The notes: generated by a model not told the origin, from the letters alone. A DNA stretch of 64,000 nucleotides from Pseudomonas sp. B6002 (GCF_013385985.1 NZ_JACAOY010000016.1:154267-218266), one strand, 5' to 3'; counted from the first letter of the stretch, positions 19,463 through 28,667 are shown. Numbers and translations: made by a program.

Positions 19463-19532
19463 TTGTAGGAGCCCGGCTTGCCGGCGATGGCGTCCTTTAG
19501 GTCACCATCGCCGGCAAGCCGGGCGCCTACAG
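19463..19532. repeat. REP doublet, GTAGGAGCC family
   Basis: Inverted GGCTTGCCGGCGATGG units, 20 bp after the previous doublet, inside the argH-like/ABC operon. Confidence 0.9.
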
Positions 19533-19576
19533 AGGGGCGCATGTCTTTAGATTGATCGTTGTTTCGGAGAATCACC

Positions 19577-20455
19577 ATGAACCAAACCCCGGCAGAGCGC
19601 TTGGAAGCCGAGCGCAAGTTGTCCGAGAACCAGTTCGATATCACGCAGTACGAACACGTGCCGCGTCGCTATTACGGGCGGATGTTTTTCGCCACGTTGA
19701 TCGTGATCGTATTGGCCGCACTGTTGCGGGCATTCGCCAACGGCCAGATCGAATGGTCCTACATCGGGCAGTTCCTCACGTCCGAGGCCATCCTCTGGGG
19801 CCTGGTGAACACCATCGTCATGTCGATCCTGGCCATGGCGCTGGGCGTGGTGATCGGCGTGATCACGGCGATCATGCGCATGTCGGCCAACCCGATCCTG
19901 CGCTACGTGGCTATCACCTACACCTGGCTGTTTCGCGGCACGCCGCTGATCCTGCAATTGCTGCTGTGGTTCAACCTGGCGTTGATCTTCCCGGTGATCG
20001 CGATTCCCGGCCTGTTCAGCATCGACACCGTCGACCTGATGACGCCGTTCGTGGCCGCCCTGCTCGGCCTGAGTATCAACCAGGGCGCGTACACCGCCGA
20101 GGTGGTGCGCGCCGGCCTGCTCTCCGTAGACACCGGCCAGTACGAAGCCGCCAAGTCCATCGGCATGCCGAGCCTGCAAGCGCTGCGTAGGGTGATTCTG
20201 CCCCAGGCGATGCGCGTGATCATTCCGCCTGTAGGCAACGAGTTCATCAGCATGGTGAAAATGACCAGCCTGGCCAGCGTGATCCAGTACTCGGAGCTGC
20301 TGCACAACGCACAAAACATCTACTACGCCAACGCACGGGTCATGGAGCTGCTGATCGTGGCCGGCATCTGGTACCTGGCGGTGGTGACTGTTCTTTCATT
20401 TGGTCAAAGCCGCCTCGAGCGTCGTTTTGCCCGCGGCGCCGGCAAGCGTTCGTAA
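19577..20455 (+). CDS. Amino-acid ABC transporter permease
   Basis: 292 residues from ATG 19577 (RBS GGAG). Residues ~1-45 are a hydrophilic cytoplasmic extension, unusual against the ~230-residue AotM/AotQ, followed by about five helices. The EAA loop is QYEAAKSIGMPSLQALRRVI. As the only permease of this cluster it probably forms a homodimer. It shares its operon with an ATPase, a binding protein and an ArgH-like lyase, pointing to import of that lyase's substrate. Confidence 0.92.
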   Translation: MNQTPAERLEAERKLSENQFDITQYEHVPRRYYGRMFFATLIVIVLAALLRAFANGQIEWSYIGQFLTSEAILWGLVNTIVMSILAMALGVVIGVITAIMRMSANPILRYVAITYTWLFRGTPLILQLLLWFNLALIFPVIAIPGLFSIDTVDLMTPFVAALLGLSINQGAYTAEVVRAGLLSVDTGQYEAAKSIGMPSLQALRRVILPQAMRVIIPPVGNEFISMVKMTSLASVIQYSELLHNAQNIYYANARVMELLIVAGIWYLAVVTVLSFGQSRLERRFARGAGKRS

Positions 20456-20479
20456 GCCTGGGTTGAGGAGATTTGCCCC

Positions 20480-21244
20480 ATGAGAAGCATCGTCAAGGCC
20501 GTCAACCTGAACAAGTATTACGACCAGTATCACGCGCTGCGCGACATCAATATCGAGGTCGAGCAAGGCGAAGTGATGTGCATCATCGGCCCGTCGGGTT
20601 CCGGTAAAAGCACCCTGCTGCGCTGCGTCAACCAGTTGGAAAAGATCGACAAGGGCGGCCTGTGGGTCGACGGCGAACTGGTGGGTTACCGCGTCGTCGG
20701 CAACAAGCTGCACGAGATGAACGAATCGCAGATCGCCCGTCAGCGCCTGGCCACCGGCATGGTGTTCCAGCGTTTCAATTTGTTCCCGCACATGACCGTG
20801 TTGCAGAACATCATCGAAGGCCCGTGCCAGGTGCTCAAGCGCTCGCCCAAGGAAGCCACTGAAGATGCGCTGGAATTGCTGGCCCGCGTCGGTCTGGCGG
20901 ACAAGCGCAATGCCTACCCGGTCGAGCTGTCGGGCGGCCAGCAACAACGTGTAGCGATTGCCCGTGCATTGGCGATGCGCCCCAAGTTGATGCTGTTTGA
21001 CGAACCCACGTCAGCCCTCGACCCGGAGCTGGTAGGCGAAGTGCTGTCGGTGATGCGTGATTTGGCTACCACGGGCATGACCATGATCGTGGTCACCCAT
21101 GAGTTGGGCTTTGCCCGCGAAGTGTCCAACCGCATGGTGTTCATGGATGCCGGCCAGATTGTGGAAGCCGGCAGCCCCGAAGAAATTCTAATAAGCCCAC
21201 AAAACCCGCGTACCCAAAGCTTTATTTCTGCCGTTCGCACTTAA
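20480..21244 (+). CDS. Amino-acid ABC transporter ATP-binding protein
   Basis: 254 residues. Walker [11 protein letters not shown]-loop VFQRFNLF, signature LSGGQQQR, Walker [15 protein letters not shown] and the switch VVTHELGF are complete. It is close to the AotP/HisP/GlnQ group. It begins 24 bp after the permease stop behind GAGGAG. Confidence 0.94.
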   Translation: MRSIVKAVNLNKYYDQYHALRDINIEVEQGEVMCIIGPSGSGKSTLLRCVNQLEKIDKGGLWVDGELVGYRVVGNKLHEMNESQIARQRLATGMVFQRFNLFPHMTVLQNIIEGPCQVLKRSPKEATEDALELLARVGLADKRNAYPVELSGGQQQRVAIARALAMRPKLMLFDEPTSALDPELVGEVLSVMRDLATTGMTMIVVTHELGFAREVSNRMVFMDAGQIVEAGSPEEILISPQNPRTQSFISAVRT

Positions 21245-21269
21245 CTAAAAAACAAACGAGAACGCCCCC

Positions 21270-22091
21270 ATGAAAAAATTGTTTATCCCAACGTTGCTCG
21301 CAGGCCTGATGGCCTCCTCCGCTGTTTTCGCGGCATTGCCGGCGGCAATCAAGGACAAGGGTGAGATCAGCGCGGCCATCGTGCCGAACTACCCGCCGAT
21401 GGATTTCAAGGACACCGCGACCAACCAACTCACCGGCCTGGACTTCGACCTGGGCAACGCCCTGGCCGAGCGCCTGGGTGTGAAGATCAAGTGGCAGGAA
21501 ACCGGCTTCGAGCAGATGCTCAGCGGCCTGACCACCAAGCGCGTGGACATCGTGTTGTCGGGCATGAGCGACACCGCCGAGCGCCAAAAGGCGGTGACCT
21601 TCATTGACTACTTCACCAGCGGCCCGCAGCTCTACACCCTGGCCAAGCGTGAAGACCTCAAGGAATTGACTGACCTGTGCGGTAAAAAAGTCGGCACCAG
21701 CCGTCGCACCACCTGGCCGTCGGAAATTGCCGCATGGAGCAAGGAAAACTGCGAAGCCGCCGGTAAGCCAGCGATCGTGGTGATCGGCACCGAAGGCTCG
21801 GCGGACGCGCGGGCACAGTTGCAGCAGAACCGCCTGGATGCGGCGATGCAGGGCAGCGAAACCATTCCGTACCTGATGTCGTTGGACAAGGGTAAATACA
21901 AGCCGGTGGGCCTGGCGCTTTCCAAGCAGTTCACTGGGCTTGGGATCGAGAAGAGCAACACTGAATTGGTCACGGCGATCAGCGAGGCGTTGCAGGGCAT
22001 GATCGATGATGGCACCTACGGCAAGATCCTGAAGAAGTGGGACCTGGAGCAAGGTGCGGTAGAAAAAATCACCATCAACTCCGGCCAATAA
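21270..22091 (+). CDS. Amino-acid ABC transporter substrate-binding protein
   Basis: 273 residues with signal peptide MKKLFIPTLLAGLMASSAVFA. SBP family 3: IVPNYPPMDFKD, LDFDLGNALAERLGVKIKW, VLSGMSDTAERQKAVTFIDY. Two cysteines (TDLCGKK and KENCEAA) may bridge. It lacks the full residue pattern of AotJ in the ligand pocket region (GTSRRTTWPSE), so its ligand probably differs from plain arginine. Third transport gene of the cluster, 25 bp after the ATPase. Confidence 0.92.
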   Translation: MKKLFIPTLLAGLMASSAVFAALPAAIKDKGEISAAIVPNYPPMDFKDTATNQLTGLDFDLGNALAERLGVKIKWQETGFEQMLSGLTTKRVDIVLSGMSDTAERQKAVTFIDYFTSGPQLYTLAKREDLKELTDLCGKKVGTSRRTTWPSEIAAWSKENCEAAGKPAIVVIGTEGSADARAQLQQNRLDAAMQGSETIPYLMSLDKGKYKPVGLALSKQFTGLGIEKSNTELVTAISEALQGMIDDGTYGKILKKWDLEQGAVEKITINSGQ

Positions 22092-22099
22092 CCCAAACC

Positions 22100-22185
22100 C
22101 TGTAGGAGCCGGCTTGCTGGCGATGAAGCCCCTGAGACCCGCATCGATTCAGATGGCGCCATCGCCGGCAAGCCGGCTCCTACAG
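22100..22185. repeat. REP doublet, GTAGGAGCC family
   Basis: Inverted units between the binding-protein gene and the MFS gene, starting CTGTAGGAGCC and ending GGCTCCTACAG. Confidence 0.9.
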
Positions 22186-22227
22186 GGGAATTGTGCAATT
22201 GCTTGAATAAGGACGCTCGCCCCCACC

Positions 22228-23400
22228 GTGGCCACCTACTCCCTGGTAATTCGCCGCCTGATGATCTGCTCGCTGACCATCGTGATCAGCCGGGCCATGA
22301 CCAGCCCGCTGATGACCCTGCTGCTGAGCAACCGCCTGGGCCTCAACCAGCAAGACATCGGTTTGCTGATGGGCATCGCGGTGTTCACCGCTACCTTGAT
22401 GGGCCTGTATGGCGGCTACGTCATCGATCGCATGGAAAAGCGCAAGCTGCTGATCCTGGCAATGCTCTCCAGCTCCATCGGTTTTCTGTTACTGACCTTT
22501 GCCACCAACCTCTACCTCACCACCTTGACGCTCGTGATCACCGAGTCGGCGTCTGCCCTGTTCCTGATCGGCTCCAAGGCGATCATCAGCGAGAACCTGC
22601 CGGTCGACCAACGCGCCAAGGTGTTTTCCCTACGCTACACCCTCACCAATATCGGTTACGCCACCGGCCCCATGGTGGGCGTGGTGATTGCCGGGCAAAT
22701 GCCACTGCTGCCGTTCATGCTGTCCAGCGCCATCGCGTTTGTCAGCGTGTTCCTGATGATCGGCATTCCGCCGACCCAACGTGATGAAAGCACCAAACCG
22801 TTGAGCTTTCTCACCACCCTCAGAACCCTGCGCAACGACCGCAGCCTGGTCCTGTTCACCAGTGGCAGCCTGTTGAGCACCATCGTGTACGGCCGCTACA
22901 CCCTGTACCTGTCGCAGTTCCTGCTGGTGATTCACAACCCGGACGATGCGCTGAGAATCCTGTCCGCCATCCTCGCCTGCAACGCCATCACGGTGATGCT
23001 GCTGCAATACCAGATCGGCCGCTTTCTCAAGCGTGAGCAGTTGCGCTACTGGATCCTGCTGGGCACGGCGCTGTTCATCGCTGGGCTGATCGGCTTCAGC
23101 CAGGCCGACAGCTTGCTGTCGTGGTGTTTGGCGATGTTCGTGTTCACCTTGGGCGAGATGATCATCTTCCCTTCAGAATTCCTGTTCATCGACACCCTCG
23201 CCCCCGAGTCGCTGCGCGGCAGTTATTACGGTGCGCAAAACCTGGCCGCGTTTGGCGGGGCGTTGAGCCCGGTGATTTGCGGGTACCTGTTGATCCATGC
23301 GGCGCCGACGGCGATGTTCTATGCGCTGGGCGGGCTCACAGCAGTGGGTGGGACATTGTGCTTTCTGGCCGGGCGGCGGGTAGCTGCGAACCACATCTAA
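22228..23400 (+). CDS. MFS transporter
   Basis: 390 residues from GTG 22228 (an alternative ATG lies at 22261; neither has a strong RBS). About twelve hydrophobic helices are visible with the MFS loop GGYVIDRMEKRKLL between helices 2 and 3. It resembles drug/metabolite exporters of the DHA1 type. It is last in the argH-like/ABC cluster, behind a REP, so it may export a product or simply be a neighbour. Substrate unknown. Confidence 0.85.
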   Translation: MATYSLVIRRLMICSLTIVISRAMTSPLMTLLLSNRLGLNQQDIGLLMGIAVFTATLMGLYGGYVIDRMEKRKLLILAMLSSSIGFLLLTFATNLYLTTLTLVITESASALFLIGSKAIISENLPVDQRAKVFSLRYTLTNIGYATGPMVGVVIAGQMPLLPFMLSSAIAFVSVFLMIGIPPTQRDESTKPLSFLTTLRTLRNDRSLVLFTSGSLLSTIVYGRYTLYLSQFLLVIHNPDDALRILSAILACNAITVMLLQYQIGRFLKREQLRYWILLGTALFIAGLIGFSQADSLLSWCLAMFVFTLGEMIIFPSEFLFIDTLAPESLRGSYYGAQNLAAFGGALSPVICGYLLIHAAPTAMFYALGGLTAVGGTLCFLAGRRVAANHI

Positions 23401-23487
23401 TGTAGGAGCTGGCTTACCGGCGATAGCATCGCCGCGGTGCGCCTGAAAGACCGAGTTGCCTGCATCGCCGGCAAGCCAGCTCCTACA
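23401..23487. repeat. REP doublet
   Basis: Inverted pair (TGTAGGAGCTGGCTTACC ... CCAGCTCCTACA) starting on the base after the MFS stop codon. Confidence 0.85.
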
Positions 23488-23553
23488 ATTTGATCTCCGA
23501 AATGGCTGATATGTGCGTAGTATCCGGCTATTCATCTCACGGACCCGAGCCCC

Positions 23554-24501
23554 ATGAAATTCGACACGGCCTACAGCCTGACTCTCGACGACAAGCTGTC
23601 GATCTACGACGTACGAGACCTGAATTTCGACGAAACCGCCGCTTTCGATTCCGACAAGGACCGCTTCCTGTGCCCCAACGACGAATGCCGCGCGGCGTTC
23701 GACACCGACAATGCGCTAAGCACGTTCAACGCCAAGAACGTCAATTACCAGCGCACACCCCACTTCAAGAACAAGACCAGCACCCGGCATATCGACGGCT
23801 GCCGCTACGCCAGCAGCTACAAGACGGCGACGGGTGAAGAGGATGATGAACGCGAGGACAATTTCCCGTCGGAATTTGTACTCACCCGGCGTCAGTACGA
23901 GCGCAAGGCACCACTGACCGGCACCGCAAGCGGCGCCCCACAGGAGCCGGCGAAAGCACCTTCGAACCGCGTCGCCACCTCTTACAGCGCAAGCGACACC
24001 ACGCCAGACAAGACCAGCGTGTTCGCCCACCCGGTGGAATGCTACGTGTCGAATATCGACGACAAGGACAAGCTCAAGTCCATGCCGTTGAAGATCGGCG
24101 ACCACACCGCCACCTACTGGACGTTTTTCAAGAAGATCGAATACCTGCAGGACAACAAAGGGCTGATCTACTGGGGCAAGATCAAGGCGATCAAGGACTA
24201 CACCAGCAGCTTTCGCATCGACTTCGAAAAAAAGGTGTGGCTCGACAAAAAGCCTTATTCGGTGAATGTCTACCTGAGCAAAAAACTCATCGAGAACTAC
24301 CGCAAGCGCACGGCTTTCCTGGAGCAGATCAAGGCGGCAGTGGACAGCGAACGGGCGCTCTACTGCTTTTTCTACGGCGTGACGCCTGAGCTCAAGCAAG
24401 TGCCCAGCAAGAAAAACCCCGAGCAGACGTTTGGTGTGTTCAGCGCCAATATCGAGAACCTGGATCACCTGATCATCCGGGAAGCGCCAGGGCTGGAATA
24501 G
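23554..24501 (+). CDS. Conserved hypothetical protein with CoiA-like zinc-finger N-terminus
   Basis: 315 residues, no signal peptide or membrane helix. Near residues 43-88 a C-P-N-D-E-C pair is followed by HFKNKTSTRHIDGC, giving a C-x4-C...H-x8-H-x3-C arrangement. It resembles the zinc-binding N-terminus of CoiA-type proteins (CPxC then HFxH). The middle (about 100-155) is low-complexity and Ser/Thr/Pro-rich. The C-terminal half (HPVECYVSNIDDKDKL, TYWTFFKKIEY, IYWGKIKAIKDY) looks like a compact beta-rich domain with an OB-like feel. Possibly a nucleic-acid-associated protein; function unknown. Confidence 0.7.
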   Translation: MKFDTAYSLTLDDKLSIYDVRDLNFDETAAFDSDKDRFLCPNDECRAAFDTDNALSTFNAKNVNYQRTPHFKNKTSTRHIDGCRYASSYKTATGEEDDEREDNFPSEFVLTRRQYERKAPLTGTASGAPQEPAKAPSNRVATSYSASDTTPDKTSVFAHPVECYVSNIDDKDKLKSMPLKIGDHTATYWTFFKKIEYLQDNKGLIYWGKIKAIKDYTSSFRIDFEKKVWLDKKPYSVNVYLSKKLIENYRKRTAFLEQIKAAVDSERALYCFFYGVTPELKQVPSKKNPEQTFGVFSANIENLDHLIIREAPGLE

Positions 24502-24540
24502 TGGGGTTTTAAGAATCCAGTTGATGAGCGGTCAAAACAA

Positions 24541-24556
24541 CTGTACAAAAACACAG
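24541..24556 (+). promoter_or_regulatory. LexA (SOS) box
   Basis: CTGTACAAAAACACAG fits CTGT-N8-ACAG exactly. It ends 38 bp before the ATG at 24595 and is followed by TATAGT, a possible -10 element, so LexA bound here should block transcription of the downstream HTH gene. Confidence 0.75.
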
Positions 24557-24594
24557 TATAGTTTGTCCTCCCCGTCCACTTCTGGAGAACCCCC

Positions 24595-24972
24595 ATGTCC
24601 TCTCTGGCAATGAGCTCTTTTGTAGAACAACAAATTGTCCTGCACCAATTCACCGCCAAGCACAGTGTGCAGGCCCGCGCGATGCTGGGTTGGAGCCGTG
24701 AAGACCTGGCCCGCCAGGCCGACGTGCCGGTGAGTGCCGTTCAACAGTTTGAAAGCCAGGGCGATGTGGACGATGACGCCCGCCTGGCCCTGGCGTTTCG
24801 ACTGGAGGCTGAAGGGTTGGTGTTCTTTCCCGGGTTTGCGCCGGGGTGGGGAATGAGCGTGCGCCGGTTCGACAGCACGCCAACCGAGCCTGCTGCCATG
24901 GGCATCATTTCGCGCCTGATGGGCTCAACAGCGTCCTTTGATCCCCAAAACCCTCAACCGAATGGTGCATAG
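24595..24972 (+). CDS. Small XRE-type HTH protein under SOS control
   Basis: 125 residues with GGAG 9 bp before the ATG. Residues ~22-65 form a Cro/cI helix-turn-helix (ARAMLGWSREDLARQADV, SAVQQFESQG). The rest is short and low-complexity with no effector or peptidase domain. The LexA box directly upstream suggests DNA-damage induction. It could regulate a local gene or be a domesticated prophage repressor, but no phage genes lie nearby. Confidence 0.78.
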   Translation: MSSLAMSSFVEQQIVLHQFTAKHSVQARAMLGWSREDLARQADVPVSAVQQFESQGDVDDDARLALAFRLEAEGLVFFPGFAPGWGMSVRRFDSTPTEPAAMGIISRLMGSTASFDPQNPQPNGA

Positions 24973-24985
24973 CCGGGCTTCATTC

Positions 24986-26512
24986 TCAAGCCTGCTGCTG
25001 CAACGCCCGGCGCATCGGTTTGACAGAAGTCTTGGCCGCCTGCTCATAGCCATGGGCCACGGCCAGCAACGCAGGTTCAGACCAGCGGGTACCGAAGAAG
25101 TATGCGCTGGTCGGCAGTCCGTCCTCATGGGTACCGGAGGGCACAGCAATGCCCGGGTAACCTGCTGCGGCTACGCCAAAGTAAGTACCGGTTTCGAAAT
25201 CTGCCACCATGGCATCCAGGTTTTCCTGTTCGATCGGCTGATCCACCGCATCGCGAAAATCCTTGATCAATACGCTCCATTTCGCCGCACGCTCTTCAGG
25301 CGTCAGGGTCGAGTCATCAACCTGCCGCAGCGTCGGCTGATGATCGGTTTCTGTCCCGTCGCGTTCGTCGTTGAACTTGATCAGTTCAGTCAGCGACTTG
25401 ACCGGCAAACCGGAGCGCTGCCTCAAATACGTATTCATCTCTTCTTTCGCATCCGAGAACAGCAAATCCCCGTACCCAGAGGCGTCGGCTATTCGCACAT
25501 TTACCGGCACGAGGATCGCACCCGCGTCCTTGAGCACCTTCAGGGTCTGGGTGAACTGTGCACTGTCAGCCACCGGTTCCAGTTTGCCCGCCACGACAAA
25601 ATGGGCGGGATAACCAATGCGTTTGCCGATCAAGGCTCCCGGAACGAGCGCCTTGGTGTAGTCGATACGTTCGGGGGCGCCGACGCTGGCCGGATCCTTG
25701 GGGTCACGACCTGACATTGCATTGAGCATCAACGCGACATCGAACACCGAGCGCGCCATAGGCCCCGGCACGTCCTGATGACGGCTGGCGGGGATAATGC
25801 CGTTGCGGTCCAGCAAGCCGACGCTGGGCTTGAGCCCCACCACGCCATTGAGCGCCGCGGGCACGATGATCGAACCGTTGGTCTCTGTCCCCAGCGCAAG
25901 GGGCGCCAGGCCGGCGGCAACCGCTGCGGCCGATCCGGAGCTGGACCCGCCAACATCGGCATCGCGGTGGTGCGGGTTACGGGTTTGCCCGCCACGACTG
26001 CTCCAGCCATCGGCACCACCGCGAAACCCGGCCAGCTCAGTCAGGTTGGTTTTACCAATGATCACCGCGCCCTGGTCAAGCAAATACTGGACGAGCGGTG
26101 CATTCTTGCCGGCTGCCTCCCCCACCAGGCCAAAAGCCCCTGCGCTGGTTTGCATGCTTTCTGTCTCGACGTTGTCTTTGATCAGGACGGGGATGCCGTG
26201 CAGAGGCCCGCGGACCTTGCCCTCGGCACGCTCACGGTCCAGCCTGCGCGCGTCTTCCAGCGCGTGGGGGTTGAGCTCAATGACGGCATTCAATTCGGGG
26301 TTTTGCTGGCGAATACGTTCCTGCAGGTGGTAGACCAGATCAACCGAGGTCATTGCGCCAGACTTGCTCATTTGCTCGCGCAATTCACTCACACTGGCGT
26401 ACTCGGTTCCAGGCGGCACGGGTTTGGGAGGCGCCGCAAGCGTAAGGGGGCGTTTTGAAAGAGCAGCGAGGTGAACAAATGCACCGACAACAACAGGACT
26501 AATGCCAAACAT
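24986..26512 (-). CDS. Amidase signature family protein
   Basis: 508 residues from ATG 26512 (AGAGG upstream; the frame extends ten codons further). The Ser-cisSer-Lys triad is present: IKDN for the lysine, GGSSSGSA for the cis-serine region and GTETNGSIIVPA for the nucleophile. The N-terminal ~30 residues are hydrophobic, so export or membrane association is possible. It hydrolyses an amide bond of unknown substrate. The C-terminal FFGTRWSEPALLAVAHGYEQ is echoed in the next gene upstream on the same strand. Confidence 0.88.
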   Translation of the reverse strand: MFGISPVVVGAFVHLAALSKRPLTLAAPPKPVPPGTEYASVSELREQMSKSGAMTSVDLVYHLQERIRQQNPELNAVIELNPHALEDARRLDRERAEGKVRGPLHGIPVLIKDNVETESMQTSAGAFGLVGEAAGKNAPLVQYLLDQGAVIIGKTNLTELAGFRGGADGWSSRGGQTRNPHHRDADVGGSSSGSAAAVAAGLAPLALGTETNGSIIVPAALNGVVGLKPSVGLLDRNGIIPASRHQDVPGPMARSVFDVALMLNAMSGRDPKDPASVGAPERIDYTKALVPGALIGKRIGYPAHFVVAGKLEPVADSAQFTQTLKVLKDAGAILVPVNVRIADASGYGDLLFSDAKEEMNTYLRQRSGLPVKSLTELIKFNDERDGTETDHQPTLRQVDDSTLTPEERAAKWSVLIKDFRDAVDQPIEQENLDAMVADFETGTYFGVAAAGYPGIAVPSGTHEDGLPTSAYFFGTRWSEPALLAVAHGYEQAAKTSVKPMRRALQQQA

Positions 26513-26653
26513 GAAGCACCTCTCGGGAAGGGTAAGAAACAACGAAGGGCCCCTGTGGGTCCGGGTGCCAGTCTAAAAAGGCTCCTCCTTCCCGGCTGCA
26601 AGACGCGAATAGTCCAATGCGTGGGATTGTTCACTGCGGTGTGTGTGCTATCC

Positions 26654-27382
26654 CTAAACGTCTGACAGACAACAAACCCTGCGATACGTCTGCATTACCG
26701 CCACCAACGCATCCCCGGACCAGCGCGTCCCGTAGAACCACAATGTCTGCCCCTCACCCAATGGCTCGCCAACACGCGGATACCCGTTCCAACAGGCCGT
26801 AAGAAACGCAGCGTTGTGGCTATCGGACACAAGTGCGTCCAAGCGATATTCGCTCACATGGGCATCGATTTCGTTGTAAGTCTGTTGGGTAACGCGCAAG
26901 GTTTCGTCGGGCCGCTGGGCGGGCACGGCCACCAGTTGCGCCCCAGCGCGACGCAAGATGCCCAGCGCGTTCAGGAACGCGGCACTGTGTTGGATCGGCT
27001 CATATTCATGACCACGCACCCAGCGGTCGGCAAATCCCAAACGCCTGTCTGCCAGGGTCTGTGAGGGCGTAAAGGTCGTGTTGTTCTGCACCAGAGGTAC
27101 TTCCACCATCACCGGCCCGGAAGGGTCGACGCCACTCAGGGCGATCAGTGATAACGAAGGGTCACGGGGAGGTTTGAGAGGAAGCGCTGGTGCGTCATAC
27201 CCGGGAATGGGCACGCAGCCCTTGGCTTGCACACCAAAGGCGATGGCAGTTGGGCTAACACTTTCGCCTGAAAGCCCGTGCGCGCCCGGAGTCGTTAACG
27301 AGTGCTCCATCGTCGATGACAGGGGTTGCCCCGGTCGGCAAGCCAGACCCACTCGCCAATATTTCTTACATTCTTCATTCAT
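26654..27382 (-). CDS. Amidase-like protein lacking the catalytic region
   Basis: 242 residues. The C-terminal part (FYGTRWSGDALVAVMQTYRR, preceded by NEIDAHVSEYRLDALVSDS and WNGYPRVGEP) aligns with the end of the neighbouring amidase. The lysine and the GGSSSGSA and serine motifs are absent. The N-terminal third keeps pieces of the region after the nucleophile (LIALSGVDPSGPVMVEVPLV). It is therefore a deleted paralogue or a non-catalytic relative. It is transcribed ahead of the amidase with a 141-bp gap. Function unknown. Confidence 0.6.
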   Translation of the reverse strand: MNEECKKYWRVGLACRPGQPLSSTMEHSLTTPGAHGLSGESVSPTAIAFGVQAKGCVPIPGYDAPALPLKPPRDPSLSLIALSGVDPSGPVMVEVPLVQNNTTFTPSQTLADRRLGFADRWVRGHEYEPIQHSAAFLNALGILRRAGAQLVAVPAQRPDETLRVTQQTYNEIDAHVSEYRLDALVSDSHNAAFLTACWNGYPRVGEPLGEGQTLWFYGTRWSGDALVAVMQTYRRVCCLSDV

Positions 27383-27491
27383 CAGAACCTGCCCCCGGAA
27401 AATGACTTTCCGGGGATCATCGCACCCTCTTCCGGCGCTTGTCGTAGGCCTGAAACACCTTGAAATTGCCTTTTTTCCTGGAGCGCCGTGA

Positions 27492-28550
27492 TCAGCCTGC
27501 TACACGCTCTTCCACACCCGGATTTTCCACCTCCAGCCACCATGCCCTGCCACGCTCCGGTTGGTTCAAGCTGAACGCCTGGCCCATTGCCGGTGTGGTG
27601 ATCGACACGTTGCGCTCCCACGCCAGCGCCATGATACGGTCGAAGGGTTCATGCCAGGCGTGAAACGCCAGGTCGAATGTGCCGTTGTGAATCGGCAGCA
27701 ACCAACGGCCCTTGAGATCGATGTGCGCTTGCAGGGTTTGCTCCGGCTGCATGTGCACATGGGGCCAATCGACGTTGTAAGCACCTGTTTCCATCAGCGT
27801 CAGATCAAACGGCCCGTACTGCTCGCCGATACGTTTGAAACCGTCGAAATAACCGGTATCGCCACTGAAGAAGATACGCCGCGCACCGTCGATCATCACC
27901 CAGGAGCACCACAAGGTCTGGTTGCCATCGAACAGGCCACGCCCGGAAAAATGCTGCGCAGGCGTGGAGACAAAACGAATGCCATCCACCTCGGTGCCCT
28001 GCCACCAATCCAACTGGCGGACCTTGGCCGCGTCGACGCCCCATTTGACCAGGGTGTCGCCCACGCCCAGGGGCGCCAGAAAGTAACGAGTCTTATCGGC
28101 CAGTTGAATCACGGCCTTGCGGTCAAGATGGTCGTAGTGGTTGTGAGAAAGGATCACCGCTTCCAGTGCCGGCAATTCTTCAAGACTGATGGGCGGCTGG
28201 TGAAAACGCTTGGGGCCAGCCCAGCTGAAGGGCGAGGCACGCTCGGCAAATACCGGGTCGGTCACCCAGAATTTGCCGCGCATTTTCAGCAGCACGGTGG
28301 AATGCCCAAGGCGGAACACGCTGTGATCCGGCGCTGCCAGCAGCTGCTCACGCGTCAGCGGTTGCACCGGAATGTTGCCCACAGGCCGAGTGGTACGCGG
28401 CTTGTTAAACAGCATGTTCCAGAAAATACGCAACGTTTTGCCAAAGCCGCCATGCTGCACGGGGGCATCGTTGGTGAAATGCCCTTGGTCCTGCTCGGCG
28501 GGTTTGAGCGCGGCAGGCGAAGGGTCTAGACGGGATGAAATCGTGGCCAT
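27492..28550 (-). CDS. Metallo-beta-lactamase-fold hydrolase (NAPE-PLD/UlaG-like)
   Basis: 352 residues. The motif SHNHYDHLD gives the HxHxDH zinc ligands, with further ligands in FFSGDTGYFDG and LPIHNGTFDLAFH. The order and spacing match N-acyl-phosphatidylethanolamine phospholipase D-like and UlaG-like enzymes, which cleave phosphodiester or lactone bonds. An N-terminal ~40-residue segment precedes the fold. It is divergent from a TetR gene, with TetR-type operators in the 131-bp gap, so it is probably the repressed target. Confidence 0.88.
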   Translation of the reverse strand: MATISSRLDPSPAALKPAEQDQGHFTNDAPVQHGGFGKTLRIFWNMLFNKPRTTRPVGNIPVQPLTREQLLAAPDHSVFRLGHSTVLLKMRGKFWVTDPVFAERASPFSWAGPKRFHQPPISLEELPALEAVILSHNHYDHLDRKAVIQLADKTRYFLAPLGVGDTLVKWGVDAAKVRQLDWWQGTEVDGIRFVSTPAQHFSGRGLFDGNQTLWCSWVMIDGARRIFFSGDTGYFDGFKRIGEQYGPFDLTLMETGAYNVDWPHVHMQPEQTLQAHIDLKGRWLLPIHNGTFDLAFHAWHEPFDRIMALAWERNVSITTPAMGQAFSLNQPERGRAWWLEVENPGVEERVAG

Positions 28551-28600
28551 TGCAGAGTGACTCCTGGGGTCCGCTCACAAATTACGCTGTGCGCATGAGT

Positions 28601-28616
28601 TACACTGCACAGTGTA
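28601..28616. promoter_or_regulatory. TetR-type operator, site 1
   Basis: Perfect palindrome TACACT-GCAC-AGTGTA between the hydrolase and TetR genes. Confidence 0.65.
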
Positions 28617-28648
28617 GTTTCTAGATTGCAACAAAAGCCGGAGCAAGT

Positions 28649-28667
28649 AAACTACCGAGTGTAATTT
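28649..28667. promoter_or_regulatory. TetR-type operator, site 2
   Basis: AAACTAC-CGA-GTGTAATTT, an imperfect version of site 1 in inverted orientation, about 45 bp away and just before the TetR gene. Confidence 0.55.

Noticed and set aside
26512-26640. Frameshift linking the two amidase-like genes into one
   Set aside because: Both have C-terminal FxGTRW ends, so they are separate copies and not halves of one gene.
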